NCBI RefSeq assembly: GCF_000745485.1
Contig: NZ_JQJK01000008.1
Coordinates: 186,001 to 250,000, forward strand
DNA length: 64,000 bases
Source of the DNA: Methanobacterium veterum
GTDB taxonomy: Archaea > Methanobacteriota > Methanobacteria > Methanobacteriales > Methanobacteriaceae
Reading direction: 5' to 3'
The notes under the pieces: model-generated
Databases searched by the model: none
The model's input: the letters and a program-made list of their open reading frames with translations, nothing else
What the model was told of the DNA's origin: nothing
Shown here: piece after piece, positions 18,055 to 27,348 of the stretch
Layout of the letters: every line of letters starts with the position of its first letter
Position numbering within the stretch: the stretch's first letter is position 1
Position numbers and translations under genes: made by a program

Positions 18055-18403
18055 ATCAAGATCAGAATTGCTGTAATTATATTAGGAGTAGTTATTACCC
18101 ATGTTGTACTCAGAACCGGCAGGAAAACCCATAAAACACGACAAATCCCAAAAACACTTCTTACAGCACAGTAATGATCCAGAACTACACATATGCACCA
18201 CATACTATTACTGTTAAAGCAGGGACAAAAATCACGTGGATAAATCAAGACTCTGCCATTCATGATGTATCAAGTGATTCTGAAGCATTTGAAAGCCCTG
18301 ATTTAAATAAGTGTGACAAATATACATATAATTTTACTAAAACTAGCGAATACACCTATGTGACGAACATCCATCAATGACAGGCAAAATAATTGTTCAA
18401 TGA
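18055..18403 (+). pseudogene. degraded plastocyanin-like cupredoxin lipoprotein
   Basis: Remains of a small blue-copper protein gene. A signal-peptide-like frame starts at 18055 with ATC where a start codon is expected. It then shifts frame into a Cys-Thr-Gln stretch (18105-18113) that looks like the lipobox Cys. That frame has an in-frame TAA at 18132-18134 and continues through the cupredoxin core (MIQNYTYAPHTITVKAGTKI from 18174, then NQDSAIHDV with the first His ligand). At 18359-18366 about four bases are missing, which removes the Cys ligand and shifts frame; the remaining ligands (EHPSM) and C-terminal TGKIIVQ continue in another frame to a TGA at 18403. It has at least four inactivating changes. 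Confidence 0.82.
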
Positions 18404-18404
18404 A

Positions 18405-18950
18405 TTAGAACCCAAGAAGTATCTTTAGCCCTATTCCAATTAATATTAATCCACCAAAAACCTCAATTTTGTGTTCAAATAAGTGCCCAATACCTTTTCC
18501 AATATAAAAGCCAATGAAAGACAGGACAAACGTAACAGCTCCTATTATTACAATGGATTCTACAATTGGAGTCTTAAGGAATGCAAATGTAACTCCAACT
18601 AAAAATGCATCGATACTTGTTGCAATTGCAAGGAAGAATATTTCTTTTAATGAAAAGCTGTCATCTTTATCCTCCCCATCATCAAAAATACCCTCATAAA
18701 TCATTTTAATTCCTATAATAGATAATAAAATGAATGCTATCCATGGGGCTGCTGTTGAAACAAATGCCTCAAGTTGTATACCTGAAATCCACCCTGCAAC
18801 AGGCATTAACGCCTGAAATACGCCGAAAAATAGGGCAATGATCAAAGCGTGTTTTACATTGGACTTCATTACAAGTCCCTTTGTTATGGAAACGCTGAAT
18901 GCGTCCATTGCAAGCCCTATAGCTATAAGAAAAATTGAAATAATATCCAT
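18405..18950 (-). CDS. mntP: MntP family manganese efflux pump
   Basis: A 181-residue membrane protein with six predicted helices arranged as two repeats. Each repeat has the MntP signature: AIGLAMDAFSVSITKG near the N terminus and AIATSIDAFLVGVTFAF in the second half, with the conserved Asp in each. A short acidic loop (FDDGEDKDDSF, about 88-98) separates the halves. It exports Mn2+ and protects against metal excess. The stop codon lies 1 bp from the end of the cupredoxin pseudogene, convergently. Confidence 0.93.
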   Translation of the reverse strand: MDIISIFLIAIGLAMDAFSVSITKGLVMKSNVKHALIIALFFGVFQALMPVAGWISGIQLEAFVSTAAPWIAFILLSIIGIKMIYEGIFDDGEDKDDSFSLKEIFFLAIATSIDAFLVGVTFAFLKTPIVESIVIIGAVTFVLSFIGFYIGKGIGHLFEHKIEVFGGLILIGIGLKILLGF

Positions 18951-19158
18951 AAATTTAAACTATTAATCCACATTTATATAGATGTTTATTAAAAATAGCA
19001 AAAAATTATTTTAACCTGTTAATTCCTGTTTAATTAATTATAAAACCTGCAAATAATCCATTTTTACAAAATCATCCGAAATAATAGCAATATTACTATT
19101 TTAATAAAAATTAGCCATTATTTCTAACTAGTTTATTATATAGATTATATAGTATTAA

Positions 19159-19204
19159 CTTATAAATATTTATTATTACATAGGATAGTCGGAGGTGATA
19201 ATTA
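19159..19204 (+). promoter_or_regulatory. promoter and perfect Shine-Dalgarno of the diiron protein gene
   Basis: A TATA-like CTTATAAATATTT lies at 19159-19171 and GGAGGTGAT at 19191-19199 is fully complementary to the 16S rRNA 3' end, 5 nt before the ATG at 19205. This suggests high expression. Confidence 0.6.
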
Positions 19205-20452
19205 ATGAATCAATTTAAACCAATGGAAATGGAAGGAATGCCTGTAGAAGAGCAATTTATGAACTGGGATAATATAGTCAGGCCATCCTATGACAAAATG
19301 AGCGTTGATCCATATACACGTACTAAAATAATCTTAATGAATGGAATAGAGACCAATGCAGTGTTAACATGCCATGCAATAGAAAGAATGACCAAAGATC
19401 CTGAAGTTAAAAGGTTAATGTCCATTATGCGCCGTGTTGATTCAATGCAGCAGCAGACCGTAAACTGGCTTAATGCTGCAGATCAAACCGTATTAGAAAC
19501 AACAATAGCTTATGAACAGGTTGCTGTAGATCTTACTGCAAACCTTGCAAAAAATGAACCAGATCCTTATATTAAAGACACCCTTGATTTTGCCCTTCTT
19601 GAAGATTTTGACCATCTATTCAGGTTTGGCTGTATGCTTGAAGCACTGGAAGGTGAAGATCCTGAATTGATTACTCAAGCAAAAACTGAAATTAAACCTG
19701 GAAGACCCACAATTCTCCACCATAGACATCCTAACGAGTCAATGCGTAAACATTACAATAAGGATCAAGCAGATCTTAAAACAAAAATGAATTACTTGAC
19801 TATAACTTCAGGCGAGCAACAGACAATGTTGTTTTACAAGGAACATGGATTTATGTATCCTGATGAACTTGCTCGTAAACTGTATTCAGAAATTGCAGAT
19901 GTTGAAGAAGAACATGTAACCCAGTACGGCGTACTTGGTGATCCCGAAGAAACAATGCTTGAGAAAATGGCAATGATGGAACTTTGTGAAGCCTACAATT
20001 ATTATTCATGCGCCCAGACTGAAACAGATGATAGGATCAAACGCATATGGGAAAACTTTACCAAGATGGAAATTACACACTTTAAAATGTGCGCTGAACT
20101 GCTTAGAAAATATGAAGGGAAAAATATTGGAGATTTAATGCAGGAAGATAAAATAAAATCACTCATAGTATTCGAACCTAATAAAGGATACGTGAATAAA
20201 GTTCTTGAGGAACAGATTGATCTCATGCCAAACAATATGGAATTTGTAAAGCTTCGCGAGCTTCCTGATAATTGGTCAAGCTTTAAAGCTCAACAAATTA
20301 TGAATTCAGGCATGGTACCATCAGAAGAAGTTGTAAACAGGCTTGGAACTGGACTGGCAGAAAAAGCAAATCAAGATATATATCAAGATGTAAAACAGCA
20401 GATGGCCGACAGAATCGGTTCTTCTGCCGTGCAGATGGCAATTTCCAAATAA
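19205..20452 (+). CDS. ferritin-like diiron-carboxylate protein, orphan
   Basis: A 415-residue soluble, highly charged, helix-rich protein. Metal-binding motifs of the ferritin-like superfamily can be picked out: a Glu in AYEQVAVD (about 102-109), EDFDHLF (about 137-143), ADVEEEHVTQYG (about 236-247, ExxH) and MMELCEAYNYY (about 258-270), giving two E/ExxH-type pairs. A His-rich loop, LHHRHP, lies near 174-179. It is longer than rubrerythrin or bacterioferritin and carries an extra C-terminal region. It may be an oxidase, peroxide-detoxifying or iron protein; the substrate cannot be told. The exceptionally good ribosome binding site suggests an abundant protein. Confidence 0.8.
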   Translation: MNQFKPMEMEGMPVEEQFMNWDNIVRPSYDKMSVDPYTRTKIILMNGIETNAVLTCHAIERMTKDPEVKRLMSIMRRVDSMQQQTVNWLNAADQTVLETTIAYEQVAVDLTANLAKNEPDPYIKDTLDFALLEDFDHLFRFGCMLEALEGEDPELITQAKTEIKPGRPTILHHRHPNESMRKHYNKDQADLKTKMNYLTITSGEQQTMLFYKEHGFMYPDELARKLYSEIADVEEEHVTQYGVLGDPEETMLEKMAMMELCEAYNYYSCAQTETDDRIKRIWENFTKMEITHFKMCAELLRKYEGKNIGDLMQEDKIKSLIVFEPNKGYVNKVLEEQIDLMPNNMEFVKLRELPDNWSSFKAQQIMNSGMVPSEEVVNRLGTGLAEKANQDIYQDVKQQMADRIGSSAVQMAISK

Positions 20453-20477
20453 TACCTAACTAATGCTAAGCTAGATC

Positions 20478-20520
20478 TTTTAAATGGGAATTTCACCAGT
20501 TTCCATTTAAAAACCTAATT
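20478..20520 (+). terminator. hairpin terminator after the diiron protein gene
   Basis: Thirteen-position stem with one mismatch or G-T pair (20478-20490 with 20500-20512, 9-nt loop) followed by CTAATTTTTT. Good candidate terminator. Confidence 0.6.
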
Positions 20521-20620
20521 TTTTATTATTTGTATTTTAACAGGTTTTTATGTATAAAATATTTGTAAAACCCTGCTTTTTAACAAATGGTTCAATAAAA
20601 ACTAAAAATACATAATTAAC

Positions 20621-22015
20621 TTATTTAAAAAGAACTATTAGCTCAGGATGAATTTTATCTTTAATTCCAAGATCATTCATGGCTCTTCCATATGAATTAT
20701 TAATCGTTTTAAATTCATTACGGACTATTCCTCTAAAAGCTCCATATCCCATTACTTTACCATAGTTTTCAGTTATAATGTCAATTATTTTACTAAAATC
20801 AGTGATAAGTGTATTTGATCTTTCATTTAAAGGAATATTTTCAGCATTTTCCCTTATCTTATCAAAATCAACCACAGAATTACTTTTTACATCAACACCA
20901 TCTAAAAGAGTTTTACATTCATCTAAAGGTAAAAATCTCTTTATAAGTCCCCTTGCAGGTGATACGCCCATAATTTTGCTTGCTCCAATGGACATTGCCA
21001 AAAATACTGCCTCATATATATCTAAAACCAGATTAGATTCTTCCTTATCTCCAGCAGGTATTTCAATGTTTTCAGGTAATTCTGGGAATGAAATTGGCGG
21101 TTTTATAACTGGAATACTGCTTTCTGGTTCTTCAATCTCTTGAGTTTCTTCTTCATGTACTCCTTCTAACTCTTCTTCTGAAATTGCCATTTCGTCCTGA
21201 ACTTCAATTTCTTCAACTTTTGATTCAATTTCAACTTCAGGTATAATTGTATCAGGAGATATTGTTTCAGATTCTGCAACTACAGGTGATGATTCTTCTG
21301 TTTCAACTTCCAACATTTTCGAAAGCTTTTCTTTCGCTTCTTTAATATCTAATGCCTTAAACTCTTCAGACTCCAGTATCTCATTTAATTTTTCAGTTCC
21401 TATGACCTCATCAAATGCTTCTTTTAAGTCTTCAGTTTCAATGAGTTTATCCACTGTTTCTACATTTAGTTCTTCAGTTTCTAATCCTTCAGACGCTTCA
21501 CTTTCAATTTCGACAGTTTCTGTTTCTGTATTATCATGGACATCTAATACTTCTGAAGTAGAGGTAGCCGTAATTTCTTCTTGAGAATCTATAAGTACTT
21601 CTTCTTCAACTGGAGCTTCCCAAACTATATCCCTTGTAATTTCCATTATATCTTTTGCAGCCCTTTTAGCTGAAACCATTACCAGCCCCACATTTGCAGA
21701 TATTTCCATAAGCACAATGAAGTAGGTATTTTTCAGGTGTAAAAAAAGAGCCTTTCCGCCATAAGATTCAACCAGTACCCTTTGGATTTCTCCACTGTCA
21801 GCTGAATTCAACAGCCTTTTCGATGAACTCATAATTACATGGGCCATTGGGCCAAAAAGAGAAGTATCCGTTCCCCGGGACATAGTGTGGCAGAGCACAT
21901 TACCATTGTCATCAGCAATTAAACTGCCGTCTATGCCTTCAACTTTATCCAAATTGTTTAAAGTCCTTATTAATTGGCTTTCTATATCCGAATCCATATA
22001 ACCACGTTGATTCAT
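20621..22015 (-). CDS. Roadblock/LC7 protein with long acidic linker and C-terminal helical domain
   Basis: A 464-residue protein in three parts. Residues about 8-125 are a Roadblock/LC7 domain (LDKVEGIDGSLIADDNGNV, a central GKALFLHL strand, NVGLVMV), the fold that scaffolds small GTPases or MglA-like proteins. Residues about 140-330 are an extremely Glu-rich, low-complexity linker. Residues about 335-464 form a helical domain of unknown type with ARGLIKRFLPLDE and YGKVMGYGAFRGIVRNE. A second, single-domain Roadblock gene lies at 33889. It is not in an obvious operon. A regulatory or scaffolding role is inferred from the Roadblock fold only. Confidence 0.85.
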   Translation of the reverse strand: MNQRGYMDSDIESQLIRTLNNLDKVEGIDGSLIADDNGNVLCHTMSRGTDTSLFGPMAHVIMSSSKRLLNSADSGEIQRVLVESYGGKALFLHLKNTYFIVLMEISANVGLVMVSAKRAAKDIMEITRDIVWEAPVEEEVLIDSQEEITATSTSEVLDVHDNTETETVEIESEASEGLETEELNVETVDKLIETEDLKEAFDEVIGTEKLNEILESEEFKALDIKEAKEKLSKMLEVETEESSPVVAESETISPDTIIPEVEIESKVEEIEVQDEMAISEEELEGVHEEETQEIEEPESSIPVIKPPISFPELPENIEIPAGDKEESNLVLDIYEAVFLAMSIGASKIMGVSPARGLIKRFLPLDECKTLLDGVDVKSNSVVDFDKIRENAENIPLNERSNTLITDFSKIIDIITENYGKVMGYGAFRGIVRNEFKTINNSYGRAMNDLGIKDKIHPELIVLFK

Positions 22016-22268
22016 TTAAGATATCCCAGATATAATCATTAATAACTTATTTAAGACTGATTGATTCTATTTGACATTTTTTAAATATTCAAATATATTT
22101 TAGTTTATGTTTATAGTTTTTAAGTTTTATCTTAAACACAGCTATGGTTTAATGAATAGATTTAAAAAAAAGAAAGTATTAAATTCCCAAATCATTTTAT
22201 GATTAAGGGGCCAGACACTTCGTGTTTAGGTGAAATAAAAAAAAATAAATAATTATGTAACCATTCAG

Positions 22269-23717
22269 TTACAATAAATGCCTTTTCAAGAGATCGCCTT
22301 CACTGTCATGTATATCTACTAAAAGTGGTGAGTCTCCACCAATTGCATGGGTTGCACATGAAAGACATGGATCATATGCCCTTATTATCATTTCAAGCTG
22401 GTTTTTAATACCCTCTGAGACTTCTTCACCTTTAATTAAAGCTTTAGCTGTTTCTCTTACCCCTATATCCATAGAAAGGTTGTTTTGACCTGTTGCAACT
22501 ACAAGGTTTGCACGTGTTATTATTCCAGCAGCATCTGTTTCGTAATCATGGATAAGAGATCCCCTCGGAGCTTCTATTATTCCTACTCCTCTTTTAGTTT
22601 CACTGGACTGTTTTGCTTCTTCCCTTGTCATCAATGGTTCGCTTAAGAACTGCCTTATCTCAGTACTTACTATGTCATCATCCTCTAAAAGTTGTAATGA
22701 CCTTTCTGCAGCGTACATTAACTCAATAAGACGAGCATAATGGTACAGGAGAGTGTTTTGAGCAATTCCAAACTTATCTTTGAACTCACCATACAGTGCA
22801 CCAGCTTTTTCTGTTGGGACATTGTCAGCTATATTTAACCTTGCAAGAGGCCCAACTCTGTAGTTACCATCAGGGAATCCTGTTTGTTTGAGATATGGGA
22901 ATTTAAGATAAGACCACGGCTGTACTTTTTCTTCTATGTAGTCCAGATAATCAGAAGACTGGAACTCGTGAACAGAATTTCCTGCTTTATCGATTATTTT
23001 CATAGGACCATCATAAACTTCAAGGTTTCCACCATTTGTTAGACCCCCAAAATAAGTTTCAACTGGACCCAATAATTCTATTGCTTCCGCATACTGCTCA
23101 AATAATGGTTTTGATACCCCAACACCTTTTTCTATAAGTTCAATGGCCATTTTTGTAGATTCCAAAAGTTTAGCTCTTTCTTCAGCGCTCATTGCCTTTG
23201 TCTGTCCACCTGCAACAGCAGTGACTGGGTGTATTGCTTTTCCTCCCACCACTTCTGTTATGTCCTGACCGACTTTCCTGGTTTTTATTGCCATTTTTGC
23301 AAGTTCAGGGTCTTTTTTAATGATTCCAATTACATTTCTCTGTGTAGGATCAGAATCTGGCCCCAATACAAGGTCCGGTGCGCCAAGGAAATAAAAATGT
23401 AATGCATGTGAGTGAATATATTGACCAAGAAGCATGAGCTCTCTCAGTTTTTTAGCGGCTTCTGGAGGTTGTAGTCCAAACACAGTATCAGTGGCTTTAG
23501 CAGCTGCTAAATGGTGTGCAGTTTGACATATTCCACATATACGTGGAGTTATCCTAGGAGCTTCCTCAACCGCTGCCCCTTCCAGGAATTTTTCAAATCC
23601 TCTTATCTCCATTACATGAAAGTGAGCATCTGAAACGTTTCCAGAATCATCCAACTGAACTGTGATTTTTGCATGTCCTTCAATTCTTGTTACTGGATTT
23701 ATTTCTATCTGTTTCAT
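22269..23717 (-). CDS. [NiFe] hydrogenase large subunit, MvhA-like
   Basis: A 482-residue catalytic subunit resembling the F420-non-reducing hydrogenase MvhA. The Ni-Fe ligands are intact: RICGIC (Cys61, Cys64) and DPCLSCATH (Cys451, Cys454), with RIEGHAK at the N terminus. The 25 residues after His457 are the C-terminal peptide removed by a maturation protease. Unlike the mvhDGAB operon, neither MvhD, the polyferredoxin MvhB nor heterodisulfide reductase genes are adjacent; instead the operon carries a V4R-like protein and a ferredoxin. This suggests a paralogous hydrogenase that passes electrons to the ferredoxin. Group 3 placement is from motif resemblance only. Confidence 0.92.
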   Translation of the reverse strand: MKQIEINPVTRIEGHAKITVQLDDSGNVSDAHFHVMEIRGFEKFLEGAAVEEAPRITPRICGICQTAHHLAAAKATDTVFGLQPPEAAKKLRELMLLGQYIHSHALHFYFLGAPDLVLGPDSDPTQRNVIGIIKKDPELAKMAIKTRKVGQDITEVVGGKAIHPVTAVAGGQTKAMSAEERAKLLESTKMAIELIEKGVGVSKPLFEQYAEAIELLGPVETYFGGLTNGGNLEVYDGPMKIIDKAGNSVHEFQSSDYLDYIEEKVQPWSYLKFPYLKQTGFPDGNYRVGPLARLNIADNVPTEKAGALYGEFKDKFGIAQNTLLYHYARLIELMYAAERSLQLLEDDDIVSTEIRQFLSEPLMTREEAKQSSETKRGVGIIEAPRGSLIHDYETDAAGIITRANLVVATGQNNLSMDIGVRETAKALIKGEEVSEGIKNQLEMIIRAYDPCLSCATHAIGGDSPLLVDIHDSEGDLLKRHLL

Positions 23718-23732
23718 ATTATCACGCTTCTA

Positions 23733-24644
23733 TTATTTCTTGACCAGCTGAGGGATCAATGAAACCTGTTTATCCTCCATAATTGTACTTCCAATTACGA
23801 ATCCATATATTACGTGCCCGATATCTCTTATCTGTTTTTCAACATCCTTTTCTGGCATCTTAGAAAGGTGAGCTATCCTTTTTATTACACCATTATATAC
23901 ATCGTGGCTTGGTTCCCTTAAAACATCAAGAGAAGGACCACCACAACCATGGCAAGGAATACCTGCAGATGTACATAGTGCACCGCACCTTCCAAGTGTA
24001 ACAGAACCTAAACAAACATAACCCTGGCTTAAGAAACATTTTTGAGGATCTGGATCCCCTTCAATTCTCCTGTTGAGCTTGTCAAATTCAACGTGATCCA
24101 TCCACCTTGAACAGTCGGCACATACACTCTTTTTAGGAACATCTGGAGTTTCTCCTTTAATTAAAGGCATCAATATGTCCCAAACAAGAAGTTCTTTAGG
24201 AGGGCATCCTGGTAAAAAGTAATCTATTTCTGTGAAATCACCTGCAGGGTGAACAATCGGTAAAAGTTCTGGAACTACCTCCGAAGGTACGTCAGCTGCT
24301 TCAGTACTAGGATTATCTGAATAAATCCTTGCTGTTACATCTTCTGGCCTGTAAAGGTCGGCCATTCCAGTTATACCTCCATAACATGCACATGTTCCGT
24401 ATGCAATTAATGTTTTAGACTTTTTACGTAATTCTTCAAGCCTTTCTTTGTTTTCTTTATTTCGTACAGATCCAGAAACTATTGCAATATCAATGTCATC
24501 TGGTACTTCTTTTGTATCCATTAAAACTGGCGCATAAACAATATCTGCTTCTTTGAGTAATTCCATTATTCCTTCATGTAAATCAAGAATGGAAATTTCA
24601 CAACCAGCACAGCCAGCAAGCCATTCAAGTGCGATTTTTACCAT
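23733..24644 (-). CDS. [NiFe] hydrogenase small subunit, MvhG-like
   Basis: A 303-residue electron-transfer subunit. The proximal Fe-S cluster ligands appear in [13 protein letters not shown] (Cys12, Cys15 region), GTCACYGG and PGCPPKE; additional cysteines in [22 protein letters not shown] and CHGCGG can hold further [4Fe-4S] clusters. There is no Tat signal, so the enzyme is cytoplasmic. The start codon overlaps the stop of the V4R-like gene (TAATG at 24642-24646), indicating tight coupling. It lies 15 bp upstream of the large-subunit gene. Confidence 0.92.
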   Translation of the reverse strand: MVKIALEWLAGCAGCEISILDLHEGIMELLKEADIVYAPVLMDTKEVPDDIDIAIVSGSVRNKENKERLEELRKKSKTLIAYGTCACYGGITGMADLYRPEDVTARIYSDNPSTEAADVPSEVVPELLPIVHPAGDFTEIDYFLPGCPPKELLVWDILMPLIKGETPDVPKKSVCADCSRWMDHVEFDKLNRRIEGDPDPQKCFLSQGYVCLGSVTLGRCGALCTSAGIPCHGCGGPSLDVLREPSHDVYNGVIKRIAHLSKMPEKDVEKQIRDIGHVIYGFVIGSTIMEDKQVSLIPQLVKK

Positions 24645-25198
24645 TATTTACCACCCCATCCTATAGTTAGGGTTTTAAGACAAGCGTTTGGTCCTACATG
24701 GTCTATATCAAGTTTTCCCCTGATACTCATAACTTCTTCTACAGCCCCAACCATGTATCCATATAAGAGATAACATAGCGGCCCTTTTTGAGGCAGACCT
24801 GTTCTTCTTAATGTTTGTCTTACAACACAATCCATAAATAAAAGTTTTACAATAGTTTCGTGGCCCTTCTCAATAGTATATCCTTCCTGATCTGAAGGTT
24901 TCCACATTTCAAAATAAAATTCCATCCCAAGTATTTGACTCAATTGATTCATGGCTTTTTCCAGATCATCGGTTTTTTCTGCCAGTTTACCAGCTTCATG
25001 TCCCATTCTTTTCCCTGCTTGATAAACAATAGCATTTGCACCGCGCCCAGAAACCTGTTCTAATGCACTTGACATAGATCCCACAAATTTCATAAGAACG
25101 TGAAGGGCTTCTTCATAGTCATTGATGTCTCCACCAGTTTCTGGAGGAATTAGTTCAGGTTTAAAATCGCCTCTTATTTCTTTACGTTCAATTTCCAT
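24644..25198 (-). CDS. V4R-like domain protein in the hydrogenase operon
   Basis: A 184-residue protein with features of the V4R (vinyl-4-reductase / hydrocarbon-binding) fold: [18 protein letters not shown] (about 53-70), a central beta-hairpin region, [17 protein letters not shown] (about 138-154) and a late Cys in NACLKTL. V4R domains bind small hydrophobic or heterocyclic ligands and often sense them. It sits between the ferredoxin and small-subunit genes and overlaps the latter, so it is probably an assembly factor or subunit of this hydrogenase; that role is inference. GGAG precedes the ATG. Confidence 0.72.
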   Translation of the reverse strand: MEIERKEIRGDFKPELIPPETGGDINDYEEALHVLMKFVGSMSSALEQVSGRGANAIVYQAGKRMGHEAGKLAEKTDDLEKAMNQLSQILGMEFYFEMWKPSDQEGYTIEKGHETIVKLLFMDCVVRQTLRRTGLPQKGPLCYLLYGYMVGAVEEVMSIRGKLDIDHVGPNACLKTLTIGWGGK

Positions 25199-25210
25199 GT
25201 CTAAAACTCC

Positions 25211-25462
25211 TTATATTATTTTGCTTATAGTTGAATTTACCTTTCGGTCAATATAAAGTCTTTTAGCTACATGTATATCATCGTGTTCCAGTGCCTGGGA
25301 AGGACAAATCTCGTGACATGACAAACACGCCATACAATCCCCTTCTTTCACTACAACAGTCTTACCATGTTCACTATCCAATTCATACACGTCACTGGGA
25401 CAATCCTCAACGCAAGACCCACATCCCACACATGCATCCTCGTCTACTTTTATTTTTACCAT
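25211..25462 (-). CDS. 2[4Fe-4S] ferredoxin, hydrogenase-linked copy
   Basis: An 83-residue ferredoxin with two cluster motifs, CVGCGSCVEDCP and CMACLSCHEICP, and a basic C-terminal tail. The frame is open further upstream to 25534, but the ATG at 25462 is preceded by GAGGGGATT and gives the same length as the near-identical ferredoxin at 25992. It ends 12 bp before the V4R-like gene, so it is the first gene of the hydrogenase operon and the likely electron acceptor. About 74 of 83 residues match the second copy. Confidence 0.93.
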   Translation of the reverse strand: MVKIKVDEDACVGCGSCVEDCPSDVYELDSEHGKTVVVKEGDCMACLSCHEICPSQALEHDDIHVAKRLYIDRKVNSTISKII

Positions 25463-25991
25463 AGCAATCCCCTCATTTTTCCTTTTAAAGCAATTTGGAA
25501 AGATGTTTAACCCAATTAAATCCTTCCTACACAATTTTTTTTTGAATTAAAAAAAAATAATTCAATCTCTAATATTACCTTGTAGGGATATTTTTCTATA
25601 TAAAACGTCTTTACTATTAAGGATTTATATTACATGTTCGTAACACTCTATAAATTATAATAACAAATTATTACCTAATAATAAAAAGGAGAGTCAAAAT
25701 TATAAAAAAATAGTAAATTTAATTATTATATCAAATTATCATGGTTTTAAGACCAGTATCCAGTCTGCATGGTTTGTTTCTAGCTTTGATATCTATAAGT
25801 TCCCCAACCATGTCCACTACTTTTATTCAATAAGTAGCTTAAAAACTTTTTCCATGCCAAATAGTTATTTTAGCCGTATTTTAAAAAAACGGCTGATAAT
25901 AAGATCCTTGTTACCATCACATACTTATTTAGAATATATTTCTAGTGTACTTGTTTATGCGTTTATTCCACCAGATATTATGTTTAAGGCC
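25463..25991. other. intergenic region between the duplicated ferredoxins, with a possible gene remnant
   Basis: About 530 bp. The part directly upstream of the 25462 start resembles the region upstream of the other ferredoxin (shared blocks around TCTTTACTATTAA and ATTATTACC/GTTATTACC), so the promoter seems to have been duplicated too. On the minus strand at 25731-25826 a short frame ending TGLKT shares an 11-nt run (GGTTTTAAGAC on the plus strand) with the 3' end of the V4R-like gene, suggesting a remnant of a second copy. A 6-bp hairpin with an A-rich loop (25872-25894) may end the transcript of the 25992 ferredoxin. Confidence 0.45.
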
Positions 25992-26243
25992 CTATAATAT
26001 TTTATTTATAATCTGATTTACTTTTCGGTCTATATAAAGCCTTTTGGCCACAGGTATGTCGTCGTGTTCCAGTGCCTGGGAAGGACAAATCTCATGACAT
26101 GACAAACACGCCATACAATCCTTTTCATTCACTACAACAGTTTTACCATGCTCACTATCCAATTCATACACATCGTTTGGGCAGTCCTCAACGCAAGATC
26201 CACATCCCACACATGCGCCCTCGTCTACTTTTATTTTTACCAT
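25992..26243 (-). CDS. 2[4Fe-4S] ferredoxin, second copy
   Basis: An 83-residue ferredoxin, about 89% identical to the 25211 copy, with both cluster motifs intact (CVGCGSCVEDCP, CMACLSCHEICP). Differences are concentrated at a few surface positions and the last ten residues. It is monocistronic with its own upstream region of about 310 bp. A recent tandem duplication of ferredoxin and promoter is the simplest explanation. Confidence 0.93.
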   Translation of the reverse strand: MVKIKVDEGACVGCGSCVEDCPNDVYELDSEHGKTVVVNEKDCMACLSCHEICPSQALEHDDIPVAKRLYIDRKVNQIINKIL

Positions 26244-26555
26244 AGTATCAGTCCAGTTTTTTCTTTAGAGTCTCTGGAAATTGATGTAATTTAATTTTCC
26301 ATTGTTTTATCCTGAATTCGAAAAAATAATTCCTTAGTTTTTAAACCTTCAGGAAAACTTAACATATAGAATTTCTTTACTATTAAATATTTCTATTAAG
26401 TGTTTGCAGTAACAATAACTTACAATAGGAAGTTATTACCAAATAACAGCTCAACATCCAAATTTTACTGGAAAGAGTCACTTAATTAGATTATCAATAT
26501 CAATATAAACTAATCCCATTTGTTATAGCTCCCAAATAAAAAAAATATTCTAAAA
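26244..26555. other. intergenic region, ferredoxin promoter
   Basis: About 312 bp of AT-rich DNA between the second ferredoxin and the sortase gene, both on the minus strand. It shares short blocks with the region upstream of the first ferredoxin. I see no gene. Confidence 0.5.
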
Positions 26556-27176
26556 CTAAGTTAAAGAGGTTGTAGAAACCAGTTTACAATGGACTATATA
26601 AGCTGCCAGCTTCCTTCCTGGAGGGTAACATGTTATAAGTAACAACCGGGGCTCTCCACTTTGAGCAAATGAAATTGGATTTTCTTTATAATCCCACCGG
26701 ATGTCATCACCATTCGATGTGACTTTATAAATATATTTTTTAGATATAGTATAATCTTTTATTATAACCTGATCTCCAACCTTTAAACTACCAAGTTGGC
26801 GGAATAATCCAGAGTAATGTGTCCTATGACTTAATAAACCACATTCTCCATTTTGGCCAGGTTCGACACTTTCAGGATAATGATAAACAGTATTATACCC
26901 ATTTACAGTCTCCGAATTTATCTTGGCGTTAACTCCCATTCTTGGAATTACAATCCGGTATACATCAGATGTACTTCCAGATACAGAATTAGTAGTTGAA
27001 GGGCTTAATAGATCAACAGGAGCACTTCCATTTCCACGAAGGTATAAATTAGTTTGATATGCATTTAACTCCTTAGATTTCTCGTAACCAACGATTATTA
27101 CAGCTGAAGACACAATTACACACACTAAAACAATTACAACAGCTAAAATTTTATATTTAGACATTGTTAAATCCAT
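26556..27176 (-). CDS. sortase family transpeptidase
   Basis: A 206-residue membrane-anchored sortase. An N-terminal transmembrane helix (about 9-30) is followed by a Ser/Thr/Asn-rich linker and the sortase beta-barrel. Catalytic residues are visible: His117 in LLSHRTHY and Cys183 in LLLITCYPPG, with Arg188 nearby as candidate third residue; LGSLKVGDQV is the typical strand after the His. Sortases attach surface proteins to the cell envelope, in Methanobacteriales probably to pseudomurein. No substrate with an obvious LPxTG-like signal lies next to it. Confidence 0.92.
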   Translation of the reverse strand: MDLTMSKYKILAVVIVLVCVIVSSAVIIVGYEKSKELNAYQTNLYLRGNGSAPVDLLSPSTTNSVSGSTSDVYRIVIPRMGVNAKINSETVNGYNTVYHYPESVEPGQNGECGLLSHRTHYSGLFRQLGSLKVGDQVIIKDYTISKKYIYKVTSNGDDIRWDYKENPISFAQSGEPRLLLITCYPPGRKLAAYIVHCKLVSTTSLT

Positions 27177-27348
27177 CTGATCATCTTCCGCATAATTATA
27201 CCGCTAGTTAAAAAATTTAATTAGATATATTGTTAATTCATCTATTTAAACGTGTTAAATATCATTTAAATGAGAACATATCCAAAAATACTTAAATTGA
27301 CCTGTGTGTTTTAGAAAGTATATATCATCTAATAATTACATCCTGCAG

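Noticed and set aside
22190..22268. Structured element after the hydrogenase operon (small ACAC/GTGT hairpin)
   Set aside because: Only a 4-bp stem with a 3-nt loop; too weak to call a terminator or RNA.
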